DNA of 64,000 nucleotides from Diaporthe sp. PMI_573 (lineage: Eukaryota; Ascomycota; Sordariomycetes; Diaporthales; Diaporthaceae): assembly GCA_021399435.1 (NCBI GenBank), contig JAJTUP010000010.1, positions 372,001 through 436,000 of the forward strand. The letters are read 5' to 3'. Of this stretch, positions 10,079 to 22,416 are shown piece by piece; position 1 is the stretch's first letter, and each line of letters starts with the position of its first letter. A program made the translations under genes and the position numbers. The notes beneath the pieces are model-generated. The model had not been told where the DNA came from, searched no databases, and saw only the letters and a list, made by a program, of their open reading frames with translations.

Positions 10079-13000
10079 TGCGCAAAATCAGCAACACGCT
10101 TTCTTTCAAAAATGCAAATGGACAGGATGGATTGCCTCCCTGACTGAGAGGATTTAAGTTCGGCATCATGAAGGTCATCTACTCGATGTTTTATAATCTT
10201 AGGCAGCAAAGCGGCGACCTCTGAATCAGCCATGCCAAGACGTAGGAGGCTCTACACGCTCGAGGCACCATAGGATATACTTCCATGTAGACTCGCGGTT
10301 CTGGCGTTATCTCTTGGCTCTGCGAGACCGGATTCCCGTGTCGTTTGAATGCAGTGGCAGTGGATCGCAGTGCGACTTGTGTGGATTCAAGGGTGACTTC
10401 TGTGTGCAACCTCATACGCTTCGGCCATTCACATCCGCAACTGTGTCTGGCTGGGTCCACTTGAAGTAAAACCTTCGTAGCGATGTCTCACGGAGTTATC
10501 TTCTTATTTTCGGTGGCCATAAACGGTAGCGAATGGGGGTTGGCCCGGCGTTCATGTAACCCTCGTATATAGTGCGCTGCGAATACCCTGCCAGGCACTT
10601 GTGGCTTATGAAAGGCTGTGCATCCAACATAAGCTGTGCATGAATAGGTGACCAGACGTCGTACCAGTCGGAAGGCTATGGAACACGTGCAAGATTCGGA
10701 CGACGTGTTGAAGCTCGATACACGCGATGTTTCAAGCCGCCATTACGCATCTGATTCGCCATCGTGGGCATGGCTGACGGTGTTTTATTATCCCGGGCGG
10801 AGGATGTCCACGCCCAATATCACGCTGAGTGTATTCGTCAATTCTGCCAAGAGTCCGTTATTTGTAAGTATTGTGAAATCCGCGGATGGCGATCCATCAC
10901 GACTGCAAGGGAAAGGACCGACTGGAGGCCCGGTTTGCTGCACAAGAAAAAGCGAAGGTTTCGCCAGGCGGAGCCTCTGGCCTTATCCAAGGTCGGATCG
11001 ATGCAGTCTTGTCTGCAGGCGCTCAGCGCCAAGCTGACTCCAGTGATGTTCATCCCATCTCGGAACCGGTATGCGCTGTCTCTCGTCTTCCGCAGTTTTG
11101 AGACCCACGCGAGAAACCAACTTGAGATAATTTCGAGTCAGTTGTTACTGTTACTTCGGGCTGCAGGTTGTTTGAAACCGGACGAGGCTTCGAAGCATCG
11201 CCGAACTCGTCCGGGACAAGACAAGAATAGCTCGAATCATCAATGGCTAGGAACGATACGGTTCGTGATACAGAGACTGTCATGGTCCGTCTACCAGCGA
11301 ACGAGAGAGGTAGTCCTGTCGACAGGCTGTTGTGGACACGCCCAGCTGAACATTGGGTTCGGTCGAGTCGGGCAGGCAGCTTGGCAGGAGCTTGGCACAT
11401 TGACGATTAAGGGGACGATGCATCATCGTAACGGGAGCTACCGGGGCTTGGCCAGGCTTTAAGCCTCTGAGCCCCCATCTCGCCCCCACGGATTCTCGAT
11501 CCCTGCTGCTATTGGTGAGCGGCGTCCAGAACAGGGGGGCGATGTTCAGATCCTAGGCATAAACGCATCGAAATAATGCCTTGGAGGCTACATGTAATGA
11601 GCCGCGGTTACATCCACAAAATTGATGAAGGTGCCTTCGGTGCTCGGAGAACATCGGACTGAGGCGATGAACCCACCCACCGGACTAGATGGGGTTGCAA
11701 CCCGCCATTGTCCGTGTCACCATGTCAGGCGTGCTAAAGATGGATACCACGGTCCAGGTAGGGCCACGGCAAAATTCGCCACGCTTTGTCTTCAACTTGA
11801 TTCCTCTCTTCAACACTGCTAGAGTGGAGGTCCATTAAATCCTAAACTCGGCAAATCGCCAAGATTGGATCCGCGGTCCCCTAGAGGCCGATCCCGCTTC
11901 TCTTGTGCATCGCCAAGGTGGCTGGAGCCGCTCACCCATTGACCATAGAAGCTGTCCACAATATGGCGGAGCATTATGCAAGTGCCCGTCTAGGAATGTC
12001 GGTTGTCTTTAGAATTTTAAGCTCGTAATCCGCTCGTCGCTTGTTGTTGGCATGTCTCCTTCATCCCGCACACTCAGAAGGAAAAGGATGAATGATAAGC
12101 AGGCAACCTCACCAATTTCTATACTGTAAGTACACAATCAATGATAGGGGCCTGGACCAGGTAAGAGCGCAAAGTAATGAACACACGAGTTACTCGAGAG
12201 CCCTTGTTCCTTGAATATATCATTCACAAATCTTCCGGTGAATATTCGTGGGATCCTCACCGGTGACCCGGGCTTCGGCGGGATTTGAACTGGTTTATCT
12301 CCTGAAAGAGACGAGACTCTCTGCATTCTTGAGTCAGTTCGACCATAGCTCTCCCCATTAGCTTGTGTCTCGAACAGATCTGCAAGGGTCGTGGGCCGTA
12401 AGAATACGTTCATAGGGCAGAAAGTCACGTAAGGCACTGCGTAGCTCATGTGGGTCTTGCTCCTGGCAAGGTCGATACCGGAGCAGCGATCCTTTTTGCT
12501 GAAGGACAAGATGAGATCGCATCTATTCCGCTTGACCCTGGCCGGCTAAGGCTTCCGGCGAGGCACCGGCAGTTTCTCTACGCCCTGGGTATGATCAGCG
12601 CCAGTTGAGCTCGACCGGCAACGACGTGGTCTGGTAAGACACGCGTTGAGCCAAACATGGTCACCGAGTACGCGGAAAGAGCACCGTGGCCAATCATTTC
12701 GCAGGTTGCGGACCACGGGTCTGGAGCTGCATGTATGCGACCTAATCCCTGTCCAAAGGCACATGCCTGAAGCATACGGCTTTTTACAACTGGATGTGCA
12801 TATCAGAGTTGCATATTTGAACAAGAAGCAGTCGCACAAAAGTCCGTGCCTGTATGCAAGGTGTTACGATGCGCCACGCACGTCTAGTTTAAGGTTGACT
12901 GGCCATATAAGAGTATAAATAGGTTCCCCCATATCACAGAGTCGCTTTCCTCTTCCTTTCGATACAAGGACCAAGCGAGACCTGGTCCACAAGGCCAGGG

Positions 13001-13181
13001 GGCACTCCCGTGACACGCCACGTCGAATGAAGAGGCCTACCAAGACATGAGGGATAACTATCGACAGTGTTTGCATTGACGAGAAAACAAGAATGTACAC
13101 CGTTCCCAAATCAGGATGAATCCAACAAAGAGTCCATATCAATATCATGGTCTAGGGGCTTCTTTGACGGACTCTCGCTGG
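10079..13181. other. 3.1-kb interval without a supported gene
   Basis: Many overlapping open frames occur because the base composition is about half GC, the longest being 10764-11462 on the plus strand (232 codons). None shows a domain, a signal peptide followed by sensible sequence, or splice continuity. The first part is the promoter side of the MFS gene. A TATA-like run lies at about 12904-12918 but no gene start follows it. Confidence 0.45.
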
Positions 13182-15189
13182 TCACAAGCCGGCATCACCC
13201 CCACCATACCACCTGCCTAGCACATTTTCCGCCTGCCTGTCGAGCTCGGTCAGGTCCAACGCCGGCCTGACCTCGTCCTCGGATGACGACCCTCCTCGTA
13301 TACCGTAGAACATAAATGGGAGCAGGGAGGACTTCCAACCCCGGTTGCTGTGGCTCCCGGTAGTTTTGAATCACAATCAAGGCTAATAGTACTGCTGTGA
13401 TAACCACGAGGATGATGGGTAGCAGTAGCCATTTCCAGTCGAACACCATGCAGACCGTTGTTTGTGATACAGTCCCCAGGGCCACTTCGTGATGGTAGGG
13501 GTCAAAGTTGCTACTCCCGATGGTCCTGAGCTTGTTGGTGGCGCCCGTGGCGACGTTCTCGATGACATTAGAGATGGTATTGAAGGTTGCGTTGCCACCG
13601 TGGTAGAAAGGCTCAAGCCACCACGAAAAAGGGCAGTAGACATCCTGAACATCCATGGTATTTTGGTGATATTGGCAGTTTCCAGCTAGCAAGGTTTGAT
13701 TCAGGAAACTCCAAAGGGCCCTATAATATACTGCATGCATCTTGTACAGACACTCTTCTGGGGCGGAATAGTGCACGTCATCGACTGCGATTGTCGTGAA
13801 GCTTCGGCCTGGGAAGCGCGGAACATCTGAGAAGTTGTTTTGGATACCATATTCTCTGCCGTTTATGACACAGGGTGTCTTCAAGGCTGTGTAGTTGTAG
13901 TTGACTGTAAACGGCTGGGACTCGTTGCTCTCGAGCCAGTTTTCACGAGCTGGGACCGTGGAAATGAGATTCTCTTGGAAAGTTCCCTTCTCGACTCTGG
14001 CATGGTAGTTCTTCATGCACGGGTATAGTATGCTTGTCGCCGAGATATAATCCCATGCCCCCAGGTTTTCTCTCGTCGCCGCAACGTTATGGCCACAATA
14101 TGTGAAGTTATCACACGATGCCTTCGTAAATTCAAGAATGGTGAAGTTATATAGAGAAAGAGGCGCCAGGTTTCTGAAGTCCTCGCTGAATGCCGGAGAC
14201 GCCCATGTCAAGTTCCAGTTGTTGGGCCCAGCATCCATGAACTTGTTCTGTAATACATCCCGTGGCCATGTCCGAAGGTTCAGGCCATTGGGTAGCGTAT
14301 AGTTGAACTGTGGATGGTCAGTGGTATGATTGCCGATACTGACTCTAGACACCAATTCTGTTGTATCGACGGACAGACTGCAGAGGCCTATGGTCGAATA
14401 GGAGATGTTCGTACTGTCGGGATGAAATGTACAGTTCCCGGTCTGACAAGTGGCCGCCACACTCGAGTCGTTGCCTCCTGGGTTCACTAAGGCTGTGACC
14501 AGAGCTCCCTGCATGTCGACCGTTACTAGCCAGTCTGCAACGGCCATTCGGTACGTTTTGTCTTTCCAAGTCGTGTAGTGCGCGATTGGGACCGAAGCGT
14601 TGGCATCAGAGACATACTGCATGCAGTCTATCGATTTGATGGCCTGTTGCGCCAAGGGCCCCATGGCTAGAGAGACGATCACGACGAGGCTGCCAGCCAG
14701 GGAGAGGATGCTTCCGGGTGCGGTGAATAGGAGGCTTGTAGATCCGAGCAGGCCACGACTGGCAGAATCGAAACGTTGAAGTACATTCATTGGGCGCGGC
14801 TGGCGGGAAACCCAGGACCATTTGGCTTGACTGATAATCTCTGCCACGGTTAAGAGGATCAAAGCGCGGGACAGCGTCTAAAGTAAAGCAATGAGTGTAT
14901 TGAGATTTATCCCGAGTGGCCATTCCGGGACGGTCTTTTTGTTGAATTGTGCAAGGATAGAAATGATTGCGGCAATCAGACCAATGGCCAGTATCACGGA
15001 TAGCGCCTCGAGAACCCAATATTTGAAGACATGACGTTGTTTTGTTGTACGTATTAGCTGGGGTTGCAAAGCTGGCTTGCGGAGTTCGTGCAGATTTTCA
15101 GAAATGGTGGAATCGTTCTCAAGCGCGATGGTCGTACTCGAGCCGCCAGATGGCACAGAGCCTTGTCCAGTTCGTAATCCGTTTGCCAT
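13182..15189 (-). pseudogene. DUF3176-family membrane protein, broken by a stop and a frameshift
   Basis: The conceptual protein starts at 15189 (MANGLRTGQG) and matches the layout of fungal DUF3176 proteins of unknown function: an N-terminal membrane helix, EWPLGINLNTLIALL, then TLSRA ... SQAKW ... FDSASRGLLGS, a long N-glycosylation-rich outer domain with many paired cysteines, and a last helix before a WKSS motif. Two lesions are visible. An in-frame TAG at 14878-14880 sits inside the conserved NTL...TLSRA segment, with the same frame continuing on both sides. Near 13335-13344 the frame changes by one base: the upstream frame passes the last helix and then loses sense, whereas the WKSSLLPFMFYG motif and a sensible C-terminus ending at 13182 lie in another frame. 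No GT-AG intron can bypass either lesion without removing conserved residues. Sequencing error cannot be excluded. Confidence 0.75.
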
Positions 15190-16113
15190 TATAAAGATGC
15201 ATTTCACTTTTGTCGATTGTTGGCCGTGACGAACAAAACAAGGGAGAGCGGAGAAAAGCGCCAGTGGGGAGAGGGATGCTGAAATATCGGGTGCTCAGGA
15301 AGAAGCAATCAAGTCACACTGACGGCTGTGTTGTGGCGTGAGTGGAATTCTGTCTCAAGCTGTGGTAACACTGCATACGCTCCGCAGCAGCCCGCCCATT
15401 TCTGCCAGACTCCAAATAAAGCGACTCAAAACTCAAGTCAGTCAAGAATCTTTGTGCCGCACTCGCAAGATTGTGGACACATGTGCAGCGTGTACCAAGG
15501 CTGCCTGAGCGCCGATGACTATATGTCTCGTTGGACTTCTCCGGGCATTTTACAGGGCAGCATAGGCGGTCTAACTAGATCACAACCAGTCCACCGAACC
15601 CGCAGTGCGGGGTCACTATGCGCATGAAACCCACCGACTCTAGGCTCCAGCCACGAGGGCAACTGTGGTGGCTTTGCTGGGACCGCAGATCTGTAAGAAA
15701 ACAGCAGACACTATCCGCCCCAAATGACCTAGTCCCGGTAGACTCGACCGCTGACTGATTTGCCTCCTTGCGGCTGGGAGCTTAGGAAGATCGTTCTCTT
15801 CGAGAAGCCCAGAGTGTTGAATGGCGAGGAAGAGAATGCAGGTAAGGACGAATCGGATAACTGGGCGAGAACTCTACGCAGGAAGAGGTGCCCCTCAAGT
15901 AATGATTAAAATGGCCTTAGACTCACCCGGCAGCCTTTGGCAAATGGTCGGTACGAGTGGACAGGCTCAAATATGTTCAGATTCTGACTTATATGTACTA
16001 GAAAACATCCTTGATGCTCAACACATTCCGACACGGAATCCCAAGCACCTTGTTATCCATGTCTGAAATATCCTGCAGACATGTTATCTTGACTTTCCGC
16101 GAGGCCAGTCACC
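15190..16113. other. intergenic, no gene seen
   Basis: The upstream side of the DUF3176 pseudogene and the downstream side of the epimerase-like gene. Only short frames; nothing with a recognisable domain. Confidence 0.5.
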
Positions 16114-17146
16114 TTAGACATGAGCAACATAGTTAACACCAGCCTCCCAGGTCTGGCCAGGCTCCAGACTGTTGAACTCGGCGACATAGCCGGGCTCGAT
16201 GGCGAGGTAGTGCTGCCAGGCGTCCTTGGGCGCAAAGTCCTTGGTGTTGAGGATCTTGGTGGCCCAGGTGTTCCACACGGTGGTGTCGGGCAGGGTCTCG
16301 GTCCTGTCGATGGTGACGCGCGGGGCGCCGTTGTCGTTGAGCACGATGGGCGCCACCTCGGCCGGGCTGTAGATGCGGTCCGTCTCGCCGGTGATGGTGA
16401 ACGCATCCGATGTCTCGGTGATGACGGTGTAGTTCTGGGTCTTGTCCTGGTAGGTGGAGCCCTCGAGCCCTGAGACGGTTGTTGTGTTGATGTTCTGTGT
16501 TGATCTAGTAAGTACATTGGAGCATTGGATTGAAAATCATTTGGGTGGAGCGACTTACAGGAACGGTGAGGTAAGTGTGCAGAAGGAATTGGAAGTCAAT
16601 GGCCTGGGTGTCCGTGTTCTCGAAGCTGAAGTGGACGTTCAGGTTGTCTTGTGTGAGGTTGACGGTGTAAGCCAGCTTGGCGGAGTATGGCCACTTCGCC
16701 TGGTAATCTGCGCTTAATGAAGCCGAGTCGAGGAGGAACTTCAGTGCCACTCCAGAACCATCTTCCTGAGGCGCGGACGAATCAAATGTCCATGTGCTGT
16801 TGCGGGCGAAGCCGTGCGAAGGCAGTTGAGAAGTCTGGCCTTCCTTTGGTGGAGATCCGAAGTTTGGGAAAACGACAGGGATGCCGCCGCGGATGGCGGC
16901 GCTGCCATCGAGGGCTGAGGCGGTTGAGAGGAGGATCTTCTCGTCGCCGTCGCTGGACTTCCATGATGTCACGGTAGCTCCGTGGAGGTAGACCGTGACG
17001 GCATCCCCACTGGGCAGCTGGGCCTCGACGGTGCCTTCGCCCTCGATCACCGACGCTGGAGATGCACGATAGGAAAGGGGTCCGGCCTGGGCCTGGGCCA
17101 AGAAAAGGCAAGCGGTGCCGAGTGGCAGGAATGAAGGCAGCATCAT
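16114..17146 (-). CDS. secreted glucose-6-phosphate 1-epimerase-like protein (aldose-1-epimerase fold)
   Basis: Two exons (16559-17146, 16114-16494) around a 64-bp intron (GTAAGT ... ACAG) give 322 residues. The family, typified by yeast YMR099C, interconverts the anomers of hexose 6-phosphates. The catalytic features are visible: a histidine in PSHGFARN, a second in FLLHTYL and the glutamate in AIEPGYV, together with the RGGIPVVFPNFG substrate-site segment. Unlike the cytosolic yeast enzyme, this protein begins with a hydrophobic signal peptide (MMLPSFLPLGTACLFLAQAQ), and has several N-x-S/T sites, so it is predicted to be secreted. The upstream acceptor CTAG at 16508-16509 would give a different frame; the ACAG at 16495-16496 restores TVPNINTTTVSGL, which fits the family. 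The substrate outside the cell is unknown. Confidence 0.85.
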
Positions 17147-18541
17147 AGCGTTGAAAAGAGAATGGTGTCTTGAATGAGAGACTGACGTTCAAAGAGAGTG
17201 ACTGGGGTAGAAGCAGGTGGCAAATATCCAACTAGTGAAGAACTTACCAGCGAGGTGCCTCGCTTCATATACTAATAAGTCGACGGCCTTTTTGCTGCAT
17301 CCTTTTTGGACCCGAGTCGACGGTATCGATGGCGCATGATTCGAGACCACCGAGATTACCGGGCCCCTGTGTGACGATCCTGGAGGGCGAGATGAACGCC
17401 AAGCGCCCAGACCAAACCTTGAATCGAGGCATGGCCCGGCAGCAGCCCTTTTCAGTCGACTCAGTGTCTATTTAGCGAAACTTTTGTAAACTTGAAACAG
17501 CGAATCAACGCGCATTCTAAATAGAGTTCATATGCTGTCGAACATTCCTCCACTCTACAAAGCATTTTCTTAGGGATCGTATTCGTTCTTTGTGGTGGCT
17601 CTCCTGCTTGCAGACACAAGACCAGAAATGGACGACTTGTTATTTCAATTCGCTATCTCAGATTATCTGTGACACCATCTTAACACACTAGGCACTCTCT
17701 TGATTGAACCTGGCTTTTGTTTGAGTGCTCGCGTTGATTGTGGGCTGCTACTGTTACTACAACAGCGCCGAGCCTCGACGTCACGATGCGAAATCTATTG
17801 TTTGCTCGCCTTTTAATTTACTTGGCAATACGTATTGGAAGAATGCACATAGGGAAATGATAGACAATTGTGTCTTTGGCTTGATTTGATGGCGCTTGCA
17901 AGGTGAGGGCATAGAAACGTCCGGTGTTGAACCAATATCCGCTCCCGCCCACTTGAATTTCCGCAACTCGCAACACGACTAACTGGTGTTGAATGACATA
18001 ATTACAGGCTGCCGGGTCGCAGGTTATGAGACCATTCAGTATTCAAAACGTCACACATGCAGCAGTGCACACGATACATTGTTATGCCTAGGCTTTTGGG
18101 GCTGTATATGTGGCCCGCTGACCTTTTTGCCAGCTTATTGCCAAGATGCTTGCTTGGAAGGGCAAATCACGCAGTTGTGGCTTTCAACGGTTGTTGGTCA
18201 CCCGGGAGCAACGCCACAAGTCCAAGACAAATCCTGCAGAGATCTAGCCCTGATTTGCCAATATCTGGTTACTAACCTCCACGCAGCCACACAAATATAT
18301 TCCGCCGTCTATCCGGGTTGCTTTAGCGCTTACACCTTTTGTTCGTCTACGGTAGCATCGCCTCATCCCATCACGAACCCCCAGTTCTGCGAGTGGTGTT
18401 CTCCCGAGTATTTAATAGAGTTAGGAGTCTACCCTAGGGGGGGTTTCCTAGGTTTTTGCGCCAATAGACCCAGCACCTCAGGCTGTTCTAGGTGGTTTAG
18501 CTCCCGCATTTTGTGGTAGTCCCTGTCTCAGTTGTCCAATC
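17147..18541. other. intergenic, no gene seen
   Basis: The 1.4 kb between two divergently oriented genes, so it must contain both promoters. No coding frame is supported. AT-rich patches lie at about 17780-17900. Confidence 0.5.
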
Positions 18542-19504
18542 ATGTCAGCCCCACTCCCTGACTCTCAGATCGACGGAAGCGGCGCACCTCCCCCTTACGA
18601 CGCCGTGTCCAGCCCGGGAGCGCCGGCAGACCTTGCTCAGGAGAAAGCACCGCTCCCTGACGCCATCGAAGACCAAGATGAGTCAGCGCTCGACTCAGAG
18701 CCTCCCCCACCGTTCACGGTCACTCCCGGGACGCTCATCCTGGCTCGCGATGCCGTGCTCATAAGGGGGGCAGTCCCGGGAGCCAGGCCCCTTTATCAAC
18801 TTTCCCGGCCGCTCAACGGCCACGCCACGATGGTCACTTTGATGGATGTGCCCGCGCAACGGCGTCTGAACGGGGATGGCACAATAGAGGAGGTACAGGA
18901 GCGCGACAAGCTCTACAAGATCTACCAGCATCGCGACCTAGCAAACTTGAGTACATCAGTGGCGGAAGTGAGCTCGCAGAAGCTCGGGCAGCTCGAAGGG
19001 GTACGTCTGAGGAAGGAAACCTCGATGGGTTTGACTGGTATGAAGGAGTCCTTCGATGCAACGTGGGGTGATGAGGACAGCCGGAAGCCTCTGTATCAAG
19101 CGCGGCAGAAGAAGGGTATTCTCGAATGGCGAGATAGCGCAAACAAGCTCGTCGCTGTAAACATCCCGGCAGGTGCGCAGAGGCTCCAAGACGAGAGCCT
19201 TGAAGTCCTTGTTTCTCTCGGCAAGAAACATTTAGATCTGATAGTGGCGTTGTGGATGGCGAGGGTGTGGCATGACACCCAGGCTGAGGGGCTGAAGGAG
19301 GGAAAACAAGAAGCAAAGCGGCGCAAGTCTGAACAGAGGCAGCTGGACAAGGAGGAAGGTAGGCCTTCCGGGCGGATACACGACATGAAGGAAGCTCTGG
19401 GTATCGGGTACGGAGTGAAGGGCCCATCTAATGGGTTTTATCCCGGGGGCATGCCGGCCACTAGCCCCAACGGGCGAATCGACTGGGGTGGGTCGAAAGA
19501 CTGA
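18542..19504 (+). CDS. conserved-looking protein with N-terminal PPPY motif, function unknown
   Basis: A single open frame of 320 residues beginning ATG at 18542 (ATCATGTCAG). The N-terminal 55 residues are Pro- and acid-rich with APPPYDAV, a PPxY motif of the kind bound by WW domains of Nedd4/Rsp5-type ubiquitin ligases. Residues about 58-240 alternate short beta-like stretches (TPGTLILARDAVLI, PLYQLSRPLNG, GILEWRDSANKLVAVNI) and end in a helix (SLGKKHLDLIVALWMARVWH). This strand-rich block with one long hydrophobic helix resembles the LURP-one/tubby-like barrel, but that is only an impression. The C-terminus is a lysine-rich helix and then a Gly/Pro tail. No signal peptide or membrane anchor. 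I do not recognise the gene with confidence. Confidence 0.6.
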   Translation: MSAPLPDSQIDGSGAPPPYDAVSSPGAPADLAQEKAPLPDAIEDQDESALDSEPPPPFTVTPGTLILARDAVLIRGAVPGARPLYQLSRPLNGHATMVTLMDVPAQRRLNGDGTIEEVQERDKLYKIYQHRDLANLSTSVAEVSSQKLGQLEGVRLRKETSMGLTGMKESFDATWGDEDSRKPLYQARQKKGILEWRDSANKLVAVNIPAGAQRLQDESLEVLVSLGKKHLDLIVALWMARVWHDTQAEGLKEGKQEAKRRKSEQRQLDKEEGRPSGRIHDMKEALGIGYGVKGPSNGFYPGGMPATSPNGRIDWGGSKD

Positions 19505-20889
19505 GGACCCTGGGAGGCCAGCATTGATGTGTCCGGGGGTTAAGACGCAGCAAAGGCCCGTTGAAGGTAAGTAAACTAGCTTGTCAATAAAGCCCAAGTG
19601 GATTCCCTAGTGTGCAGAGAACTAGCCATCCGTCCTTATTGCCCTCGAACGTGAGATATCTTGATCGGAAGGAATACGTCAAGGGGCGTTCATCTCGGTG
19701 TAAACAATTAATGAGCAAACCTGGTTGACTGTCTGAAAGAGGAGTGAAAAACGTAATGCCCTGCGCTCAGAAACCTCCCTTGGATGTTGCCGTGGGCTTA
19801 GCAGGAGGGCTAGCACATGCTCAGCAGTGCTTCCCAACGTGTGTCCCGTTCTCTATATTCGTCAACCTGGTTCCATCATGCCAATCAGCCGAATAGATTC
19901 TTGCTGCCATTCCAGTTTCAAACGACTATGGGCTTCATTTGAACTGCTTCGACACACTTTGAGACTCAAATCCCCCTCAATTTCATTTCGTTGATCCGGT
20001 CAGTCATTTGACGAAGATAAAGACCAGCAGATATTCAAGCGTGAAAATGGGTTCCAGGATGGCAATGTGAGTGTCTTACATGGGCAGAGCTGATAGGAGC
20101 TGACACAGTCCTCCACCGCAAGACAAGGAAAATCCCGTCGAGCCATCTACCCCTGACAAAACAAGGGAGTCGGACTACCAGACTACCGCGTCACCAGATT
20201 TAGTAATTCATGTGGCCAATCTAGTGTTCTTGTTTCCATTATGTCTTAGCCTCCACGCGACTGTCCACAGATTGGCAGATGCTTCGCTGCAGCAAGATTT
20301 AGAAGACCTTTGACGAGGTAGAAGCTTCGATGCCCTGATACTGGATGAGTACGTCTCTGCAGATCACAAACAGGCTTGATAGAAGCTCAACACGACATCT
20401 CTTCGTGGCGGCATGTGAACTCAGTACGGTGATCGCGGGAAGTACTCACGCATGGCAATTCATCGATGGTGGGCCCAAGCCACATTAAAACCGAATCGCT
20501 TACGGCTGTTGAAGTCCTCTGGAGGCGCCACCCGTGCAGCACCGTCCGCAACTGTGAAAAGTTGCTCAGGACCGCAGGGTTTTCGAACATCGAGTCAACG
20601 TTGATTCGAGACATCTACATGGAGGTGTCACGGTCAGTGAGACACGGGCTAGCATACTACGCGTATCGCCGACAATCGCGTTGACGCGAATTTGCGCGTT
20701 TCAGGACAAAGACCCAAGGGAATGCGCCGTTGGTCTTTGTATTTATCAACTAGGATATCCTTCGATATGCTCAACATCAAAAAGCTTTCCGCAGATACGA
20801 TCCTCTGATGATATTACAAGCCACATCCTTTCTTCCTTAGCTCGTCCCTCTTTAGATTGCTGTACCACAGCCAACAGGACGTAAACGAT
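19505..20889. other. intergenic; possible methyltransferase tail relic
   Basis: Mostly non-coding by eye. A frame at 20466-20684 contains EKLLRTAGFSNIESTLIRD, which looks like the C-terminal 'LL..AGF' element of class I SAM-dependent methyltransferases, but no upstream SAM-binding part (GxGxG) is found in the preceding kilobase. It is probably chance or a small relic; no CDS is called. Confidence 0.25.
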
Positions 20890-21653
20890 ATGATGTTCAA
20901 TTTTCGATCCTGTCTTATCTTTTTGGGACTCTTGTTCTTCAATCTTCCCCCGGGGACTCCTCTAGCCGTTGATGTCATTCATGATCCAATCATCGGAGTC
21001 GAACCGAGCTCGCCTGCTTTTCCGGAAACAGATAAGACGGCGAGCACCGCAAGATCTCGCGCCTTCGGTCCTCAATCCAAGATACGACGAGATTGTTTTC
21101 TACGTCACCCCGGGGCAACCATTTTTCTTCTGGATTGTGAGCTTCCTCGTGTTTAATATCAATGACGTCCAAATAGCGCCCAACCCTGCATCGAGCGTCA
21201 CGCTGGACCCGACAAAACGGGCAATCACTGGATGGGTTCCATTAGATTGTCCAGCCAGCCGCATTGAAGTAAACCCCACGGTGGTACAACATCGGCTGGC
21301 GAGTCATTGGTATGAGAGTCTGCGAGATTCTGGAGGTTCAACGATCTGCGAGCAGCAGTACTTCATGGCCGGCATCAAGTTCAACATCACGTTCCACTGG
21401 ACTAGGCACATCTCTTTCCGGATCGAAAACTGCAACAACCACCACCTCTTTACCTACTTCAGGTAGTACTTCAACGTCGGCCTCAAGTTCCACATCAAAA
21501 CCCACAGGACCAAGCACATCTCTTCCTGTATCAACATCCATAAGGACTACCACCTCTTTACCTAGCACAAGTAGCGATTCAAGGTCGACCTCGAGTTTCA
21601 CGTTACGTCCCACATGGACAGCTTTTCTTAATGTATCTATACCGAGTTTCTGA
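20890..21653 (+). CDS. possible secreted Ser/Thr-rich protein, structure uncertain
   Basis: An ATG at 20890 opens a signal-peptide-like sequence (FRSCLIFLGLLFFNLPPGTP). Downstream, sense continues in two other frames: a segment with aromatic and Pro residues at about 21070-21305, and a strongly Ser/Thr-rich segment ending at a stop at 21653. The frame changes could be introns, but the GT donors available are weak, so this may be a decayed gene. The Thr/Ser-rich tail with a tandem 36-residue repeat is typical of heavily O-glycosylated cell-wall or secreted fungal proteins. No family is recognised and the exon borders are not given because none is convincing. Confidence 0.3.
21360..21640 (+). 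repeat. 108-bp imperfect tandem repeat coding a Ser/Thr-rich 36-residue unit
   Basis: Unit 1 at 21360-21467 and unit 2 at 21468-21575, with a partial third unit after it. The translated units share the pattern TS...ASSSTS..TG..TSL...........TSLP. DNA identity is high enough to see by eye around ACCACCTCTTTACCTA. Confidence 0.65.
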
Positions 21654-22416
21654 GGCAAGACCTCCAGGAAAGACTTTACTGGTACTCTTTGCTATCAGTC
21701 ACATGAAGGGAATGTATTACCCGGTTCCAATCACGATTCTTGTCGCAGGGAATACAACAAATCTCTATTAAAGTTACGCCATGTGCCACTACATATTGGT
21801 GCCGATGGCTCGACACCAAATGGCCGAGCTGGATGGTGTAGGGATGGAGGGCCCTGGCATTAGATGAACGAGGGGTATCGTTGCGACCGCACGAATTTCC
21901 TATCATCACGCGGTGCTCTTTTTGTGGGGTGGCATATGCTTCAGCTCATTACGCTCGGCTAGGGGGACATGAACACTGGCCATCTGCTTATTTCCATGTC
22001 AACACCGATTGTTAAAGATCTATCACGATTCTCTGAGGAATTTATGGTTTTAATTTTCGTACTTGGCTCGGATTAAACAGGTACGTACGGTACTCGCATC
22101 GTACAACGGACATATTTGTCGGGACGGTCGGCGATGTTACTACCGGGAAGGTCACTCTATCAATTATTTGCGCTCGCGGTGCTCAGTACCAAGCTCTCTC
22201 TTTGCTGAGATACCAAAGAACCAGAGATCATTCAAACACGTTTACCCAAAGAGTTTCCGTAGAAATTAGTTAGTAATAGCCACACCGATAGTGCCCAGCT
22301 GCGTATTCCTTGTGAAGTTCTACCACATACAATTTCATTAGCACTTTCTACCTTTACCTGCAATCTTCAGGTAGGCCGTTCTCGATAAAGCCCACACTTC
22401 AGAATCCCACCTGCGA
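21654..22416. other. intergenic, no gene seen
   Basis: Fairly AT-rich; no coding frame or repeat copy recognised. Confidence 0.5.

Noticed and set aside
10764..11462. A 232-codon open frame on the plus strand
   Set aside because: No domain, odd composition and several overlapping frames of similar size on both strands; likely chance in GC-balanced DNA.
12270..12360. A tRNA-like stretch on the minus strand (TTCAAATCCCGCC and a GTCGAAC-like arm)
   Set aside because: The acceptor stem does not pair and the arms do not fold into a cloverleaf by hand.
14863..14930. An intron removing the TAG at 14878 in the DUF3176 gene
   Set aside because: The only GT upstream (GTCCCG) would delete the conserved EWPLG...NTL segment; no plausible donor leaves the motif intact.
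20466..20684. A methyltransferase-like C-terminal motif
   Set aside because: One short motif without the SAM-binding part; kept only as a remark in the intergenic entry.
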